Shown: positions 7,981-16,310, counted from the first letter of the stretch. The stretch: 16,849 nt of DNA from Methyloglobulus sp. (GCA_013140405.1 JABFSV010000264.1:1-16849), one strand, 5' to 3'. Translations and numbers: made by a program. Notes: generated from the letters alone by a model not told the origin.

Positions 7981-9141
7981 TTAAAGGCCGGCCGCATCTT
8001 TTAATGCCTCGATCTTGTCAGTTTTTTCCCAACTAAAGGTGTCTTCCGTCCGACCAAAATGACCATAGGCCGCCGTGGTTTGGTAAATCGGCTTCAACAA
8101 GCCCAACATTGCAATCAAGCCTTTTGGCCTGAGATCAAAATGCTCCCTGACGATTTCCACTAACCTGTCTTCGGCTACAATCCCGGTGCCAAATGTTTCA
8201 ACACTAATGGATGTCGGCTCCGCAACACCGATGGCGTAAGACACTTGAATTTCACAGCGTTCCGCTAAACCTGCGGCAACGATATTTTTTGCGACATATC
8301 TCGCCATATAGGCCGCCGAACGGTCTACTTTTGAAGGATCTTTGCCAGAAAAAGCGCCGCCGCCGTGTCTCGCCATGCCGCCATAAGTATCGACGATAAT
8401 TTTACGCCCTGTTAATCCACAATCACCAACAGGCCCGCCGATAACGAATTGACCGGTAGGATTGATGAAATATTTGGTGTCTTTGTGTAGCCATTCTTTG
8501 GGCAAGATAGGCAGTATGATTTCATCCATCACTGCTTCATGGATAGCTTTGGTGCTGATCTCAGGTGAGTGCTGGGTGGACAATACAACTGCATCAATGG
8601 CTACAGGTTTGTTGTTTTCATAACGGAAAGTGATCTGGCTCTTGGCATCAGGACGTAACCAAGATAAGGTTTTATTTTTACGGACTTCGGCTTGGCGTTT
8701 AACCAGCAAGTGCGAATAAGTTATCGGGGCGGGCATCAAGACTTCAGTTTCATTGCTTGCATAACCAAACATCAAGCCTTGGTCACCTGCGCCTTGTTCA
8801 TGATTTTCGCCCTCATCAACGCCCATCGCAATATCAGCTGATTGTTTGCCAATCGCGTTCAGCACGGCGCAGCTTTTGCCGTCGAAACCAATGTCACCAT
8901 TATCGTAGCCTATATCGCAGACCACCTTTCTTACCAGCTCCTCCATATCTACCCAGGCATCGGTGGTAATTTCCCCTGCCAATATCACCATTCCGGTTTT
9001 GACCAAGGTTTCACAGGCTACGCGGGAACGAGGATCTTGCGCCAGCAATGCATCAAGCACTGCGTCAGAAATCTGGTCAGCAACCTTGTCAGGATGTCCT
9101 TCTGAAACCGACTCAGACGTAAATATGAAGTTATTGCTCAC
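7981..9141 (-). CDS. metK: S-adenosylmethionine synthetase
   Basis: MetK makes S-adenosylmethionine from methionine and ATP. The 386 residues show [13 protein letters not shown] at the N-terminus with H16 and D18 (E. coli His14, Asp16), the signature [11 protein letters not shown], and the glycine-rich [18 protein letters not shown] loop. Length and all three repeated sub-domains look complete. The start is GTG at 9141: it yields the family N-terminus and has AAGGTGG (9146-9152, - strand) just upstream, while no ATG fits. It is the first gene of metK - ahcY - metF. The leader back to the terminator hairpin is under 40 bases, too short for a SAM riboswitch. Confidence 0.97.
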   Translation of the reverse strand: MSNNFIFTSESVSEGHPDKVADQISDAVLDALLAQDPRSRVACETLVKTGMVILAGEITTDAWVDMEELVRKVVCDIGYDNGDIGFDGKSCAVLNAIGKQSADIAMGVDEGENHEQGAGDQGLMFGYASNETEVLMPAPITYSHLLVKRQAEVRKNKTLSWLRPDAKSQITFRYENNKPVAIDAVVLSTQHSPEISTKAIHEAVMDEIILPILPKEWLHKDTKYFINPTGQFVIGGPVGDCGLTGRKIIVDTYGGMARHGGGAFSGKDPSKVDRSAAYMARYVAKNIVAAGLAERCEIQVSYAIGVAEPTSISVETFGTGIVAEDRLVEIVREHFDLRPKGLIAMLGLLKPIYQTTAAYGHFGRTEDTFSWEKTDKIEALKDAAGL

Positions 9142-9145
9142 AATA

Positions 9146-9152
9146 CCACCTT
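9146..9152 (-). promoter_or_regulatory. Ribosome binding site of metK
   Basis: On the - strand this reads AAGGTGG, one mismatch from AAGGAGG, ending 4 bases before the GTG at 9141. It supports the non-ATG start of metK. Confidence 0.7.
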
Positions 9153-9178
9153 GAAAATAAGAGTAAATCTAAATAGCC

Positions 9179-9202
9179 AAAAGGCTGCATAAGCAGCCTT
9201 TT
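9179..9202 (-). terminator. Intrinsic terminator after the tRNA gene
   Basis: A perfect ten-pair stem, AAAAGGCTGC and GCAGCCTTTT, closes a four-base loop. Read on the - strand, it follows the tRNA 3' end by about 12 bases and ends in TTTT, continuing GGCTATTT. It most likely ends the rpsU-to-tRNA transcript and separates it from metK, whose start lies 37 bases further on. Because the arms are A-rich and T-rich it could work on both strands, but no + strand gene ends here. Confidence 0.75.
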
Positions 9203-9214
9203 GATGTAATTAAA

Positions 9215-9291
9215 TGGTGGGCCCTGTAGGACTTGAACCTACGACCTGCCGATTATGAGTCGGATGCTCTAACCAACTGAGCTAAGGGCCC
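9215..9291 (-). tRNA. ileX: tRNA-Ile2 (CAU anticodon, lysidine-modified)
   Basis: The - strand folds as a full 77-base tRNA with encoded CCA: acceptor GGGCCCT/AGGGCCC, D-arm GCTC/GAGC, anticodon loop CTCATAA, and T-arm GTAGG/CCTAC. The anticodon is CAT (+ strand 9255-9257), which elongator Met, initiator Met and Ile2 share. Ile2 is favoured because the acceptor has C4-G69 and C5-G68, which TilS uses to recognise tRNA-Ile2; because CTCATAATCG and the TTAGCTCAG segment match E. coli ileX; and because ileX lies beside rpoD in E. coli. The initiator is excluded since base pair 1-72 is intact. The anticodon stem has a T-C mismatch at its outermost pair. It is 24 bases after rpoD and is probably cotranscribed with it. 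Confidence 0.88.
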
Positions 9292-9315
9292 TTGCTTGTT
9301 GTATCAAAAAAATTG

Positions 9316-11121
9316 TTATTCGCCATCCAAAAAGCATCTTAACTGCTCTGACCGAGATGGATGCCTTAGTTTCCTTAAGGCTTTTGCTTCAATCTGACGA
9401 ATCCGCTCACGCGTTACATCAAACTGCTTACCGACTTCTTCCAAAGTATGGTCGGTATTCATATTGATGCCAAAACGCATACGTAATACTTTAGCTTCTC
9501 TTGCCGTTAAGCCCGCCAATACATTTTGGGTCGATTCACGCAAACCGGCAATGGTTGCTGCTTCAATAGGCGAAAGGACTCTTGAATCTTCAATAAAATC
9601 ACCTAGATGCGAATCTTCATCATCACCAATCGGCGTTTCCATAGAGATAGGCTCTTTCGCTATTTTTAATACCTTACGGACTTTGTCTTCCGGCATTTCC
9701 ATACGCACAGCCAATTCTTCCGGTGTCGCTTCACGACCTAATTCCTGCAAAATCTGCCTTGAAATCCGGTTCAGCTTATTGATTGTTTCAATCATGTGTA
9801 CTGGAATTCGAATAGTCCTGGCTTGATCTGCGATTGAACGAGTAATTGCTTGCCTAATCCACCAAGTGGCATAAGTCGAAAACTTATAACCGCGCCGATA
9901 TTCAAACTTATCGACGGCTTTCATTAGGCCAATATTACCTTCCTGAATTAAATCCAGGAATTGCAAGCCACGGTTGGTATATTTTTTTGCAATAGAGATT
10001 ACCAAACGCAAATTCGCTTCGATCATTTCCTTCTTGGCGCGTCTCGCTTTTGCTTCGCCAATTGAAATACGACGGTTAATATCTTTTAAATTGCCGATAG
10101 TCAAACCATATCGTGCTTCGATATCAGCCAATATTCTTTGGGCTTTACGCAAGTCTTTTTCATGTTCTTTCAAGACTACCGAATACGGGCTGCTTTCGTC
10201 CAAATACTGGTCTAGCCAATTTGGTCGAGTTTCATTGTCCGAGTATGCAGCAATGAAGTCCTGGCGAGACATTTTTGCTTTTTTTACAAAAATGTCATGG
10301 ATAACTCTTTCTTGCTCACGAACCAAAGCGATGCCATCAGGGATGATGGCTGTTAGCTTTTTGAGGTATTGCGGTGCCCATTTAAATTCCATGAACAGGC
10401 CAGCCAGTCCCTCAAATGCCTTTTCCGTTTGTTCGCTAACATAGCCAAACCTACTGATTGCAGCTGATGCCGCTTTCAGTTGCTCCCTGATTTGGTCAAT
10501 TTTTTCTTTGACTTCTTCGTAATTGAGGCCTTTTAAATCTTCTTCAGGGCTGGCTTCTTCGACCGCATCATTAGTCGCTTGACTGGTGAACAAATCGTCC
10601 GGCTCACTCAAGTCAGCAAAGCCTGAAATCATATCCGATAATTTGATGCTGCTTTCTTCTTCAGAAACGGAATCAAATGACTGCAAAACATCTTCCACGA
10701 CCACACAAGAGCGGGAAATGGCCTTAACAAGTTGTTGGTGGCCTTCTTCAATGCGCTTGGCAATTTTTAACTCATCTGCACGGGTTAATAGTTCAACTGA
10801 ACCCATTTCGCGCATATACATCCGCACAGGATCAGTCGTACGACCAAATTCGCTATCAACAGAAGCTAAGGCGGCAACTTCCTCGGCATCCTCGTCGTCG
10901 GCATTGACAGTGGCTGAGTCGGTAATCAACGAGTCGTCATCAGGTGCCGTTTCGTATACCTGAATCCCTAAGTCATTGATAGTGCCGATGAACTCTTCGA
11001 TTTGCTCAGGATCGGAAATGTCGCTGGGCAGGTGGTCGTTCACCTCAGCATACGTCAGGTAGCCCTGTACTTTGCCTTTGGCTATCAATTGCCTAAGTTG
11101 AGAATGTTGATCTTGACTCAT
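9316..11121 (-). CDS. rpoD: RNA polymerase primary sigma factor RpoD (sigma-70)
   Basis: The housekeeping sigma factor that directs RNA polymerase to most promoters; 601 residues against 613 in E. coli. Region 1.1 covers about 1-75, then an acidic linker ([13 protein letters not shown], about 73-82). Region 1.2 begins at [17 protein letters not shown] (91-107), and the non-conserved region typical of proteobacterial sigma-70 lies at about 130-370. Region 2 contains [40 protein letters not shown] and [14 protein letters not shown] for core binding and -10 recognition. Region 4.2 has [20 protein letters not shown] for the -35. The ATG at 11121 follows a good AAGGTGGG. It lies downstream of dnaG in the macromolecular-synthesis operon; a possible internal promoter precedes it. 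Confidence 0.98.
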   Translation of the reverse strand: MSQDQHSQLRQLIAKGKVQGYLTYAEVNDHLPSDISDPEQIEEFIGTINDLGIQVYETAPDDDSLITDSATVNADDEDAEEVAALASVDSEFGRTTDPVRMYMREMGSVELLTRADELKIAKRIEEGHQQLVKAISRSCVVVEDVLQSFDSVSEEESSIKLSDMISGFADLSEPDDLFTSQATNDAVEEASPEEDLKGLNYEEVKEKIDQIREQLKAASAAISRFGYVSEQTEKAFEGLAGLFMEFKWAPQYLKKLTAIIPDGIALVREQERVIHDIFVKKAKMSRQDFIAAYSDNETRPNWLDQYLDESSPYSVVLKEHEKDLRKAQRILADIEARYGLTIGNLKDINRRISIGEAKARRAKKEMIEANLRLVISIAKKYTNRGLQFLDLIQEGNIGLMKAVDKFEYRRGYKFSTYATWWIRQAITRSIADQARTIRIPVHMIETINKLNRISRQILQELGREATPEELAVRMEMPEDKVRKVLKIAKEPISMETPIGDDEDSHLGDFIEDSRVLSPIEAATIAGLRESTQNVLAGLTAREAKVLRMRFGINMNTDHTLEEVGKQFDVTRERIRQIEAKALRKLRHPSRSEQLRCFLDGE

Positions 11122-11168
11122 AAATTACCCACCTTACTTTAATTACAACCCACCGAAACCAACAGAAA

Positions 11169-11174
11169 ATTATA
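11169..11174 (-). promoter_or_regulatory. Candidate internal -10 element for rpoD
   Basis: In the 124-base dnaG-rpoD gap the - strand carries an exact TATAAT, 48 bases before the rpoD start. No convincing -35 stands 16-18 bases upstream. An internal promoter for rpoD is known in E. coli, so this is plausible but weakly supported. Confidence 0.35.
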
Positions 11175-11245
11175 CTATAAGTTTTGCTAAAAAGCACCGC
11201 TCTGTTTTGAAGCCTACAGAACAAACAATCACCTTGCCAATTGCA

Positions 11246-12946
11246 TTAATGCTTTTTGTTTTTTGCAAGCAATTTTTGGAAATCAGCTTCCTTTCTTGCT
11301 TGGACGAGCAAATTTTCAAAGCCATTGCTAAATTCATTTTCCACCCACTCTGCATCAACCTTTTGATCTTGTGGGAACAATGCCAATGATGCCAAAACTT
11401 TGACAGTTTTTTCATTCGGATGATTTCGGTAGTGTTCTAGTAATATAGCCGTATTGGCTGGTTTTTCTTCTAAAACGTCAGTCAGGATGTCTTTGAACAA
11501 CTGAAGCCCTGGAAATTCCAAGCCTTCCCAAATAATTTCTTTTTGTTCAACCTTGACGATTAACTGAGGATGTTGTATCAGCAGAGCCATAACCCGTCGA
11601 GCCAAGGTCAATGGTAAGGGTCGATTCGCTTGGCTCTTATTGCTTATTGGTTTTTGTGCAAGTCTAGCCGATTTCACTGAAACATCCAGGCCACTTGATC
11701 GCGTTAACTCATTTAATCGGGCAAACATCATTTCCCGGAACACGCCCTGGGGCAGCTTTTCCAAATAAGGTTTTGCCTTATTTATCAATTGCGAACGGCC
11801 TTCCATCTCGTTGAGATTAAGTTCGCTCGATAAAGTGCTAAAAAAGTAATCGGACAAAGGTTGGGATTGTTGTACGCGCATCCCAAATTTCTCTCCTCCT
11901 TCTTCACGCACCATCGAATCGGGGTCATGTTGCCCTGGCAGCAGCAGAATACGAATTTGTCGACCTTCTTTAAGGGCGCTAAAAGTGGCCTCCATTGCAC
12001 GCCAAGCAGCTACGCGCCCAGCGTTGTCGCCATCAAAACAAAATACCAGTTCGGAGGAAAACCGGAACAATAAATCCAGGTGGGCTTGCGATGTTGCTGT
12101 CCCTAACGTCGCCACCGCATTATGGATTCCGTATCCTGCCAGGGCAATGACATCCATATAGCCTTCAACTATGAGTATCCTTTTCGGTTTTCCGTCTTTA
12201 CGAAGAAGCTCATAGAGGCCATACACCTCCTTGCCTTTATGAAAGACCGATGTTTCTGGTGAGTTTAGGTATTTAGGCAAAGAGTCATCCAAAACTCGCC
12301 CACCAAAACCTACAATCCGACCGCGTTTATCCCGGATGGGGTACATGATCCGGCCTCGAAAACGGTCATACGCCCTGCCATCCTTATCAATCAACATGCC
12401 TGTTTGAATCAACTGGTGTTGGTCAAAGCGATTCGCTAAAGCCTGCCATTCATCAGGCGCATAACCGAGCATAAATTCCTTGGCGCAATCATCATCAATG
12501 CCCCTGGATTTTAGGTAGTTGACGGCTTTTTTTCCGGCTTCGTTGGTTCTGAGGGATTCCACATAAAAAGCTGCAACTTGCTCCAGAAGCAGGTAATGGT
12601 CGCTGACATTCTCTTTTTTTGGTGCTGAGTTTGGGTGATCGCTTGCTTCCCTAGGGACATCAACACCTGCAAAAGTAGCTAGGTCTTCGACGGCTTCGAC
12701 AAAATCCAAGTGACTGAAATCCATCAGGAAACCAATGGCATTGCCGCTTACGCCACAACCAAAGCAATGGAAAAGCTGCTTGTTTCGGCTTACTGAAAAA
12801 CTAGGGGTTTTTTCGGAATGGAACGGACACCTGGCAACAAAATTTGTGCCGGTTTTTTTTAGCGGAACGTGTGCGTCGATTAAATCGACAATATCAATCC
12901 TGGCTAAGAGATCATCGATAAAATATCGGGGAATCCTACCAGACAT
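11246..12946 (-). CDS. dnaG: DNA primase DnaG
   Basis: DnaG makes the RNA primers for chromosome replication and acts with the DnaB helicase; 566 residues against 581 in E. coli. The N-terminal CHC2 zinc ribbon is intact: C40, H43, C61 and C64 in RCPFHSEKTPSFSVS and HCFGCG. The TOPRIM catalytic core follows, with E261 in LIVEGYMDV and the acidic pair D305/D307 in CFDGDNAGR; R-rich DRFRGRIMYPIRDKRGR (194-210) lies at the core entrance. The C-terminal third (about 430-566) is poorly conserved, as expected for the helicase-binding domain. The ATG at 12946 lacks a clear Shine-Dalgarno sequence and is 18 bases after the YqeY-like gene, suggesting coupling. The end of the gene is AT-rich and lysine-rich. 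Confidence 0.97.
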   Translation of the reverse strand: MSGRIPRYFIDDLLARIDIVDLIDAHVPLKKTGTNFVARCPFHSEKTPSFSVSRNKQLFHCFGCGVSGNAIGFLMDFSHLDFVEAVEDLATFAGVDVPREASDHPNSAPKKENVSDHYLLLEQVAAFYVESLRTNEAGKKAVNYLKSRGIDDDCAKEFMLGYAPDEWQALANRFDQHQLIQTGMLIDKDGRAYDRFRGRIMYPIRDKRGRIVGFGGRVLDDSLPKYLNSPETSVFHKGKEVYGLYELLRKDGKPKRILIVEGYMDVIALAGYGIHNAVATLGTATSQAHLDLLFRFSSELVFCFDGDNAGRVAAWRAMEATFSALKEGRQIRILLLPGQHDPDSMVREEGGEKFGMRVQQSQPLSDYFFSTLSSELNLNEMEGRSQLINKAKPYLEKLPQGVFREMMFARLNELTRSSGLDVSVKSARLAQKPISNKSQANRPLPLTLARRVMALLIQHPQLIVKVEQKEIIWEGLEFPGLQLFKDILTDVLEEKPANTAILLEHYRNHPNEKTVKVLASLALFPQDQKVDAEWVENEFSNGFENLLVQARKEADFQKLLAKNKKH

Positions 12947-12964
12947 TATTTGGATCTGGAAAAG

Positions 12965-13417
12965 CTACTGGGACAGTGCAACCTTGATTTTGGTGCTGAC
13001 GATGGACATATCGGCGCGGCCTTGCATTTTTCCTTTGAGCAGAGCCATCACCTTGCCCATATCCTTGACGGATTCAGCGCCCGATTCAGCAACGGCAGCA
13101 TTTACCATGCCATCGATTTCATCTTCACTAAGGGCTTGGGGCAGAAAATCCTGGATAACCAACACTTCCGCCTCTTCAATATCGACCAAGTCAGTTCTAC
13201 CCGCGTCGGCAAACAGCCTGATGGATTCACGGCGCTGCTTTAACATCTTATCTAACACTACAATGGTGCGTTCGTCATCCAGTACTATACGTTCGTCAAC
13301 CTCAACCTGCTTGATAGCGGCGAGAATTAACCGGATGACTTGCAGCCTGGCTTTATTGCCTCCTTTCATGGAGGCCTTCATATCGTCCTTGATACGGTCT
13401 GTTAACAACCCTGACAT
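12965..13417 (-). CDS. GatB/YqeY domain protein
   Basis: A 150-residue protein of the GatB/YqeY family. The family shares its fold with the tail domain of the GatB subunit of the tRNA amidotransferase, which binds tRNA, but the role of the free-standing form is not established; a role near tRNA is an inference from the fold. Visible are the helical N-terminus MSGLLTDRIKDDMKASMKGG, the central RRESIRLFADAGR segment, QDFLPQALSEDEI, and the GKVMALLKGKMQGRADM segment typical of the family C-terminus. Length is standard. It lies between rpsU (12-base gap) and dnaG (18-base gap), its common place in many gammaproteobacteria though absent from the E. coli operon, so it should be cotranscribed. Confidence 0.93.
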   Translation of the reverse strand: MSGLLTDRIKDDMKASMKGGNKARLQVIRLILAAIKQVEVDERIVLDDERTIVVLDKMLKQRRESIRLFADAGRTDLVDIEEAEVLVIQDFLPQALSEDEIDGMVNAAVAESGAESVKDMGKVMALLKGKMQGRADMSIVSTKIKVALSQ

Positions 13418-13429
13418 AGTATGTTTGCT

Positions 13430-13663
13430 TTAGAGTGCAGGACGTCCACGACGCAGGTTTTTGAGTGCATAACGCTCACGCGCCAGCTTCTTCAAATGGC
13501 GTTTAACCGCAGCAGCGCCTTTACGTTTACGTTCTGAAGTAGGTTTTTCATAGAATTCGCGGCGACGCACTTCTGCCAAAACACCCGCTTTTTCGCAAGC
13601 ACGTTTGAATCGACGAATAGCAATATCGAAGGGTTCGTTTTCTTTAAGTTTGACTGAAGGCAT
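13430..13663 (-). CDS. rpsU: 30S ribosomal protein bS21
   Basis: bS21 is a small basic protein of the 30S platform near the anti-Shine-Dalgarno end of 16S rRNA and assists initiation. The sequence keeps the family core: [34 protein letters not shown], and the basic [19 protein letters not shown]. It has 77 residues; E. coli bS21 has 71 and ends differently, so the C-terminal [12 protein letters not shown] tail is variant, though still basic. AGGAAG just upstream supports the ATG at 13663. It is the first gene of the macromolecular-synthesis operon, behind a good sigma-70 promoter. Confidence 0.96.
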   Translation of the reverse strand: MPSVKLKENEPFDIAIRRFKRACEKAGVLAEVRRREFYEKPTSERKRKGAAAVKRHLKKLARERYALKNLRRGRPAL

Positions 13664-13741
13664 ATCTTCCTAATTATGTTAGTATCTGAAAAAAGGTCTT
13701 TAACGCGGTCATAATAACCGACGCAATAAAAAGAACCGCCT

Positions 13742-13769
13742 ATTGTAACCTTAGTTTTATTTTTTTCAA
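13742..13769 (-). promoter_or_regulatory. Sigma-70 promoter of the rpsU-dnaG-rpoD operon
   Basis: On the - strand TTGAAA (13764-13769) and TACAAT (13742-13747) are separated by 16 bases, each one mismatch from consensus. Transcription would begin near 13735 and leave an RNA leader of about 70 bases before rpsU. The leader contains a short hairpin, CGGT/ACCG with a seven-base loop, of unknown meaning. I see no LexA box here, unlike the E. coli operon. Confidence 0.6.
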
Positions 13770-13776
13770 AAACTCA

Positions 13777-14781
13777 ATGTATGTTTTAGGGATAGAAACC
13801 TCTTGTGATGAGACCGGCGTCGCTGTTTACCACTCCGAACGCGGCCTGATTAGCCATTTTCTCTACAGTCAAGTCGATATGCACAACGAATACGGCGGCG
13901 TGGTGCCTGAGCTGGCATCGCGCGACCATATTCGAAAATTAGTGCCGCTTATTAAGCAAACGCTAAACGAAAGCCAACTACAAAAAAGTGATATTAATGG
14001 TATCGCTTACACCGCAGGCCCAGGATTAATGGGCGCTTTGTTGGTCGGCGCAGCCACCGCGAGGAGTTTGGCGTGGGCTTGGGGAATCCCTGCTATCGCA
14101 GTGCATCACATGGAAGGCCACCTATTGGCACCCATGTTGGAAGACAACCCGCCAGCTTTTCCCTTTGTAGCGCTACTCATTTCCGGCGGGCACACTTTAT
14201 TGGTGCAAGTCGAAGGCATAGGCCGTTATCAATTGTTGGGCGAATCACTGGATGATGCCGCTGGCGAAGCCTTTGATAAAACGGCCAAAATGTTAGGTTT
14301 AGGCTATCCAGGTGGGCCGAAACTTGCTGAACTTGCTGAACAGGGTGAGCAAATTTATAAATTTCCACGTCCCATGACCGACAGGCCGGGACTGGATTTC
14401 AGTTTTAGCGGCTTAAAAACTTTCACACTTAACACCTTTAACAATAGCCAAAAAACCGACCAAGACAAAGCCAACATCGCTTTCGCTTTTCAACAAGCCG
14501 TTGCCGAAACCCTCAGCATCAAATGCAAACGCGCCATCCGGCAAACTGGGATTAAACGGCTGGTGGTGGCAGGGGGCGTTAGTGCCAACAAGCAGATTCG
14601 TGCTTCATTACGTGAAATGGTGGAGCTAGAAAACAGCGAAATCTACTTCCCCAGACCAGAATTTTGCACCGATAACGGTGCGATGATTGCTTATGCGGGT
14701 TGCCAGCGTTTGTTAAGGGGAGAACACCAGAACCTGGAAATATTTGCTAGGCCGCGCTGGCCGATTAATGAATTGCTTTGA
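13777..14781 (+). CDS. tsaD: tRNA N6-adenosine threonylcarbamoyltransferase TsaD
   Basis: TsaD (formerly Gcp/YgjD) transfers the threonylcarbamoyl group from threonylcarbamoyl-AMP to A37 of tRNAs that read ANN codons, working with TsaB, TsaE and TsaC. The 334 residues start with the ASKHA-type [15 protein letters not shown]. Metal ligands H111 and H115 stand in [10 protein letters not shown], the phosphate loop LLISGGHT lies at 133-140, and [10 protein letters not shown] and [13 protein letters not shown] close the fold. All are canonical. The ATG at 13777 gives the family N-terminus, but there is no visible Shine-Dalgarno sequence. It is divergent from rpsU, a conserved pairing (ygjD-rpsU in E. 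coli), and converges on plsY with a 24-base gap. Confidence 0.97.
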   Translation: MYVLGIETSCDETGVAVYHSERGLISHFLYSQVDMHNEYGGVVPELASRDHIRKLVPLIKQTLNESQLQKSDINGIAYTAGPGLMGALLVGAATARSLAWAWGIPAIAVHHMEGHLLAPMLEDNPPAFPFVALLISGGHTLLVQVEGIGRYQLLGESLDDAAGEAFDKTAKMLGLGYPGGPKLAELAEQGEQIYKFPRPMTDRPGLDFSFSGLKTFTLNTFNNSQKTDQDKANIAFAFQQAVAETLSIKCKRAIRQTGIKRLVVAGGVSANKQIRASLREMVELENSEIYFPRPEFCTDNGAMIAYAGCQRLLRGEHQNLEIFARPRWPINELL

Positions 14782-14805
14782 ATAACAATAGCCTACAAAG
14801 CGAGC

Positions 14806-15375
14806 TTACTCTTCCCCAGCCAACAAACGCTGAATATTCCCCTTATGCCTAATCAGCAAAAATACGGTCATCACCAAAGCAGCACCGACAATCACCTTAT
14901 CACCCAAAATAAACCAAGCGTAAACAGGCGATAAAACCGAAGCGGTTAGCGCAGAAAGCGATGAAATCTTACGAAGTTTGTATACCAACAGCCAAGTTCC
15001 GATAACCGCTAGCCCCAAAACCCAAGAAAATCCCAGTAAAACCCCTAAGGAAGTGGCAACGCCTTTGCCGCCTTTAAAGCCAAAAAATATGGGATAAAGA
15101 TGTCCGAAAAATGCAGCTAGGCCGGTCATAGCCAAGATAATTGGTGCCACACCCAACAAATTCGCCAGATAGGCAGGGATAAAACCTTTTAGCATATCCC
15201 CCAGCAAAGTGATCCCCGCCGCTTTTTTGCCACCAATCCGCATCACGTTTGTCGCCCCTGGATTGCCAGAGCCTTGCTCACGCGGATCAGCCAAACCCAT
15301 TACGCGGCAAGTAATGATCGCGCAAGAGACAGAACCTAATAAATACGCCACAGGAATTAACAACCACTCAACCAT
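14806..15375 (-). CDS. plsY: Glycerol-3-phosphate acyltransferase PlsY
   Basis: PlsY is an inner-membrane enzyme that moves an acyl group from acyl-phosphate, made by PlsX, to the 1-position of glycerol-3-phosphate, the first step of phospholipid synthesis. The 189 residues contain the three conserved cytoplasmic motifs: GSGNPGATN (35-43), the KGGKGVAT loop (101-108) with FGHLYPIFFGF before it, and HKGNIQRLLAG near the C-terminus (177-187). Five hydrophobic segments are apparent (about 3-23, 53-72, 78-96, 109-134, 140-175), matching the family. ATG 15375 follows AAGGTG. It is divergent from folB and convergent with tsaD, a common neighbourhood. Confidence 0.96.
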   Translation of the reverse strand: MVEWLLIPVAYLLGSVSCAIITCRVMGLADPREQGSGNPGATNVMRIGGKKAAGITLLGDMLKGFIPAYLANLLGVAPIILAMTGLAAFFGHLYPIFFGFKGGKGVATSLGVLLGFSWVLGLAVIGTWLLVYKLRKISSLSALTASVLSPVYAWFILGDKVIVGAALVMTVFLLIRHKGNIQRLLAGEE

Positions 15376-15398
15376 TTTGCACCTTCACTATCCGAAAC

Positions 15399-15444
15399 TT
15401 GTATCAACGGTGCATATCCAGGATACTTACCGCTTTTAAAGCGG
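15399..15444 (+). promoter_or_regulatory. Candidate folB promoter with a palindrome
   Basis: In the 91-base divergent gap between plsY and folB, TTGTAT (15399-15404) and GATACT (15422-15427) stand 17 bases apart and could be a weak sigma-70 promoter. Immediately after, CCGCTTTTAAAGCGG (15430-15444) is a 15-base palindrome that could be an operator or a short hairpin at the start of the transcript. Neither part is strong on its own. Confidence 0.3.
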
Positions 15445-15466
15445 CACATCATAACCGGAAAATGCT

Positions 15467-15820
15467 ATGGATATTATATTTTTAGGCGGCCTACAAATCG
15501 AGACTATTATCGGTATTTACGATTGGGAACGGGAGACCAGACAAACGGTCATACTGGATATAGAAATGGCTTTTGACATCGAAAAAGCCGCAGAAACCGA
15601 TGATATTGAATACACCCTGGATTACAAGGCGGTGTCTAAACGGATTATCGCTTTTGTAGAAACCAGCAGTTTTTTTCTGGTAGAAAAACTGACTGTCGAG
15701 ATTGCCAATGTTATCCGTAACGAATTTGATGTGCCTTGGGTAAAAATCACCTTGAACAAGAAAGGCGCAATCCGTGGTGCCAGTGATGTCGGAATCGTCA
15801 TCGAACGAGGCGTAAAATAA
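15467..15820 (+). CDS. folB: Dihydroneopterin aldolase FolB
   Basis: FolB cleaves 7,8-dihydroneopterin to 6-hydroxymethyl-dihydropterin and glycolaldehyde in folate synthesis. The 117 residues align well with E. coli FolB: IIGIYDWERE near the N-terminus, LDYKAVSKRI with Y53, LVEKLTVEIA with E73, and ITLNKKGAIRGASDVGI with the catalytic-type K98. GGAAA lies just before the ATG at 15467. The next gene, folK, starts one base after the stop, so the two consecutive folate enzymes are almost certainly cotranslated. Folate made here feeds both MetF and Fmt. Confidence 0.95.
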   Translation: MDIIFLGGLQIETIIGIYDWERETRQTVILDIEMAFDIEKAAETDDIEYTLDYKAVSKRIIAFVETSSFFLVEKLTVEIANVIRNEFDVPWVKITLNKKGAIRGASDVGIVIERGVK

Positions 15821-15821
15821 C

Positions 15822-16310
15822 ATGCCAACAGGTTATATCAGCATCGGCAGCAATATCGACAAAGATAAGCACATCCCTGCCAGCATCAAAGCCCTTGCCG
15901 AGCGCTATGGGCGGTTAACCTTGTCTAGTATTTATGAATCCGACCCCATCGGCTTTACCGGTGACCCGTTTTATAACCTAATCGTAGGTTTCGATTCTGA
16001 TTTGGATGTAAAAGAAATCTTTCGGCAATTAAGGCAAATTGAACTGGACAATGGCCGCAACCGCGAGTGCAAAAAATTTTCCGCCCGAACGCTGGATTTA
16101 GACCTTGTTCTCTATGGCGACCTTATTGTCAACGAAGGCCGTATCCAAATACCGCGTGATGAAATTGAAAAATATGCGTTTGTGTTGGAACCGTTGGCGG
16201 AAATTGCTGGGCATTTGCGGCATCCTGTTTCACAAATCCGTTATGCGGAGTTATGGGAAAAGTTTGATAAAACTAATTTGAAGCAACATCGTGTAATGCC
16301 TGCTTGGTAA
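15822..16310 (+). CDS. folK: Dihydropterin pyrophosphokinase FolK (variant)
   Basis: FolK transfers pyrophosphate from ATP to 6-hydroxymethyl-dihydropterin, the step after FolB. The 162 residues begin GYISIGSNIDKDKHIPASIK, carry SVYES-type SSIYESDPIGFTGDPFYN, and keep FSARTLDLDLVLYGD, where R89, D92 and D94 match Arg92, Asp95 and Asp97 of the E. coli enzyme. The C-terminal loop reads IPRDEIEKYAFVLEPLAEIA: R112 and Y118 stand where E. coli has His115 and Arg121. From memory, IPRDEI.KYAFVL is typical of the FolK form paired with folB in gammaproteobacteria, so this is probably a subfamily trait rather than decay. Whether a second, canonical folK exists elsewhere in the genome cannot be seen. 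Confidence 0.92.
   Translation: MPTGYISIGSNIDKDKHIPASIKALAERYGRLTLSSIYESDPIGFTGDPFYNLIVGFDSDLDVKEIFRQLRQIELDNGRNRECKKFSARTLDLDLVLYGDLIVNEGRIQIPRDEIEKYAFVLEPLAEIAGHLRHPVSQIRYAELWEKFDKTNLKQHRVMPAW

Noticed and set aside
7959..7997. Upstream ATG that would lengthen AhcY by 13 residues
   Set aside because: It would overlap the end of metK and give an N-terminus unlike the family; ATG 7958 has a better ribosome binding site.
9142..9178. SAM riboswitch ahead of metK
   Set aside because: The leader is under 40 bases before the terminator hairpin and shows no matching fold.
9215..9291. Call as elongator or initiator tRNA-Met
   Set aside because: The acceptor pairs C4-G69 and C5-G68, similarity to E. 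coli ileX and the rpoD neighbour favour tRNA-Ile2; the paired 1-72 position excludes the initiator.
12735..13433. Long open frame of 232 codons on the + strand
   Set aside because: It lies antisense across dnaG and the YqeY-like gene, both clearly real, and its translation shows no domain and is serine- and isoleucine-rich as expected for a shadow frame.
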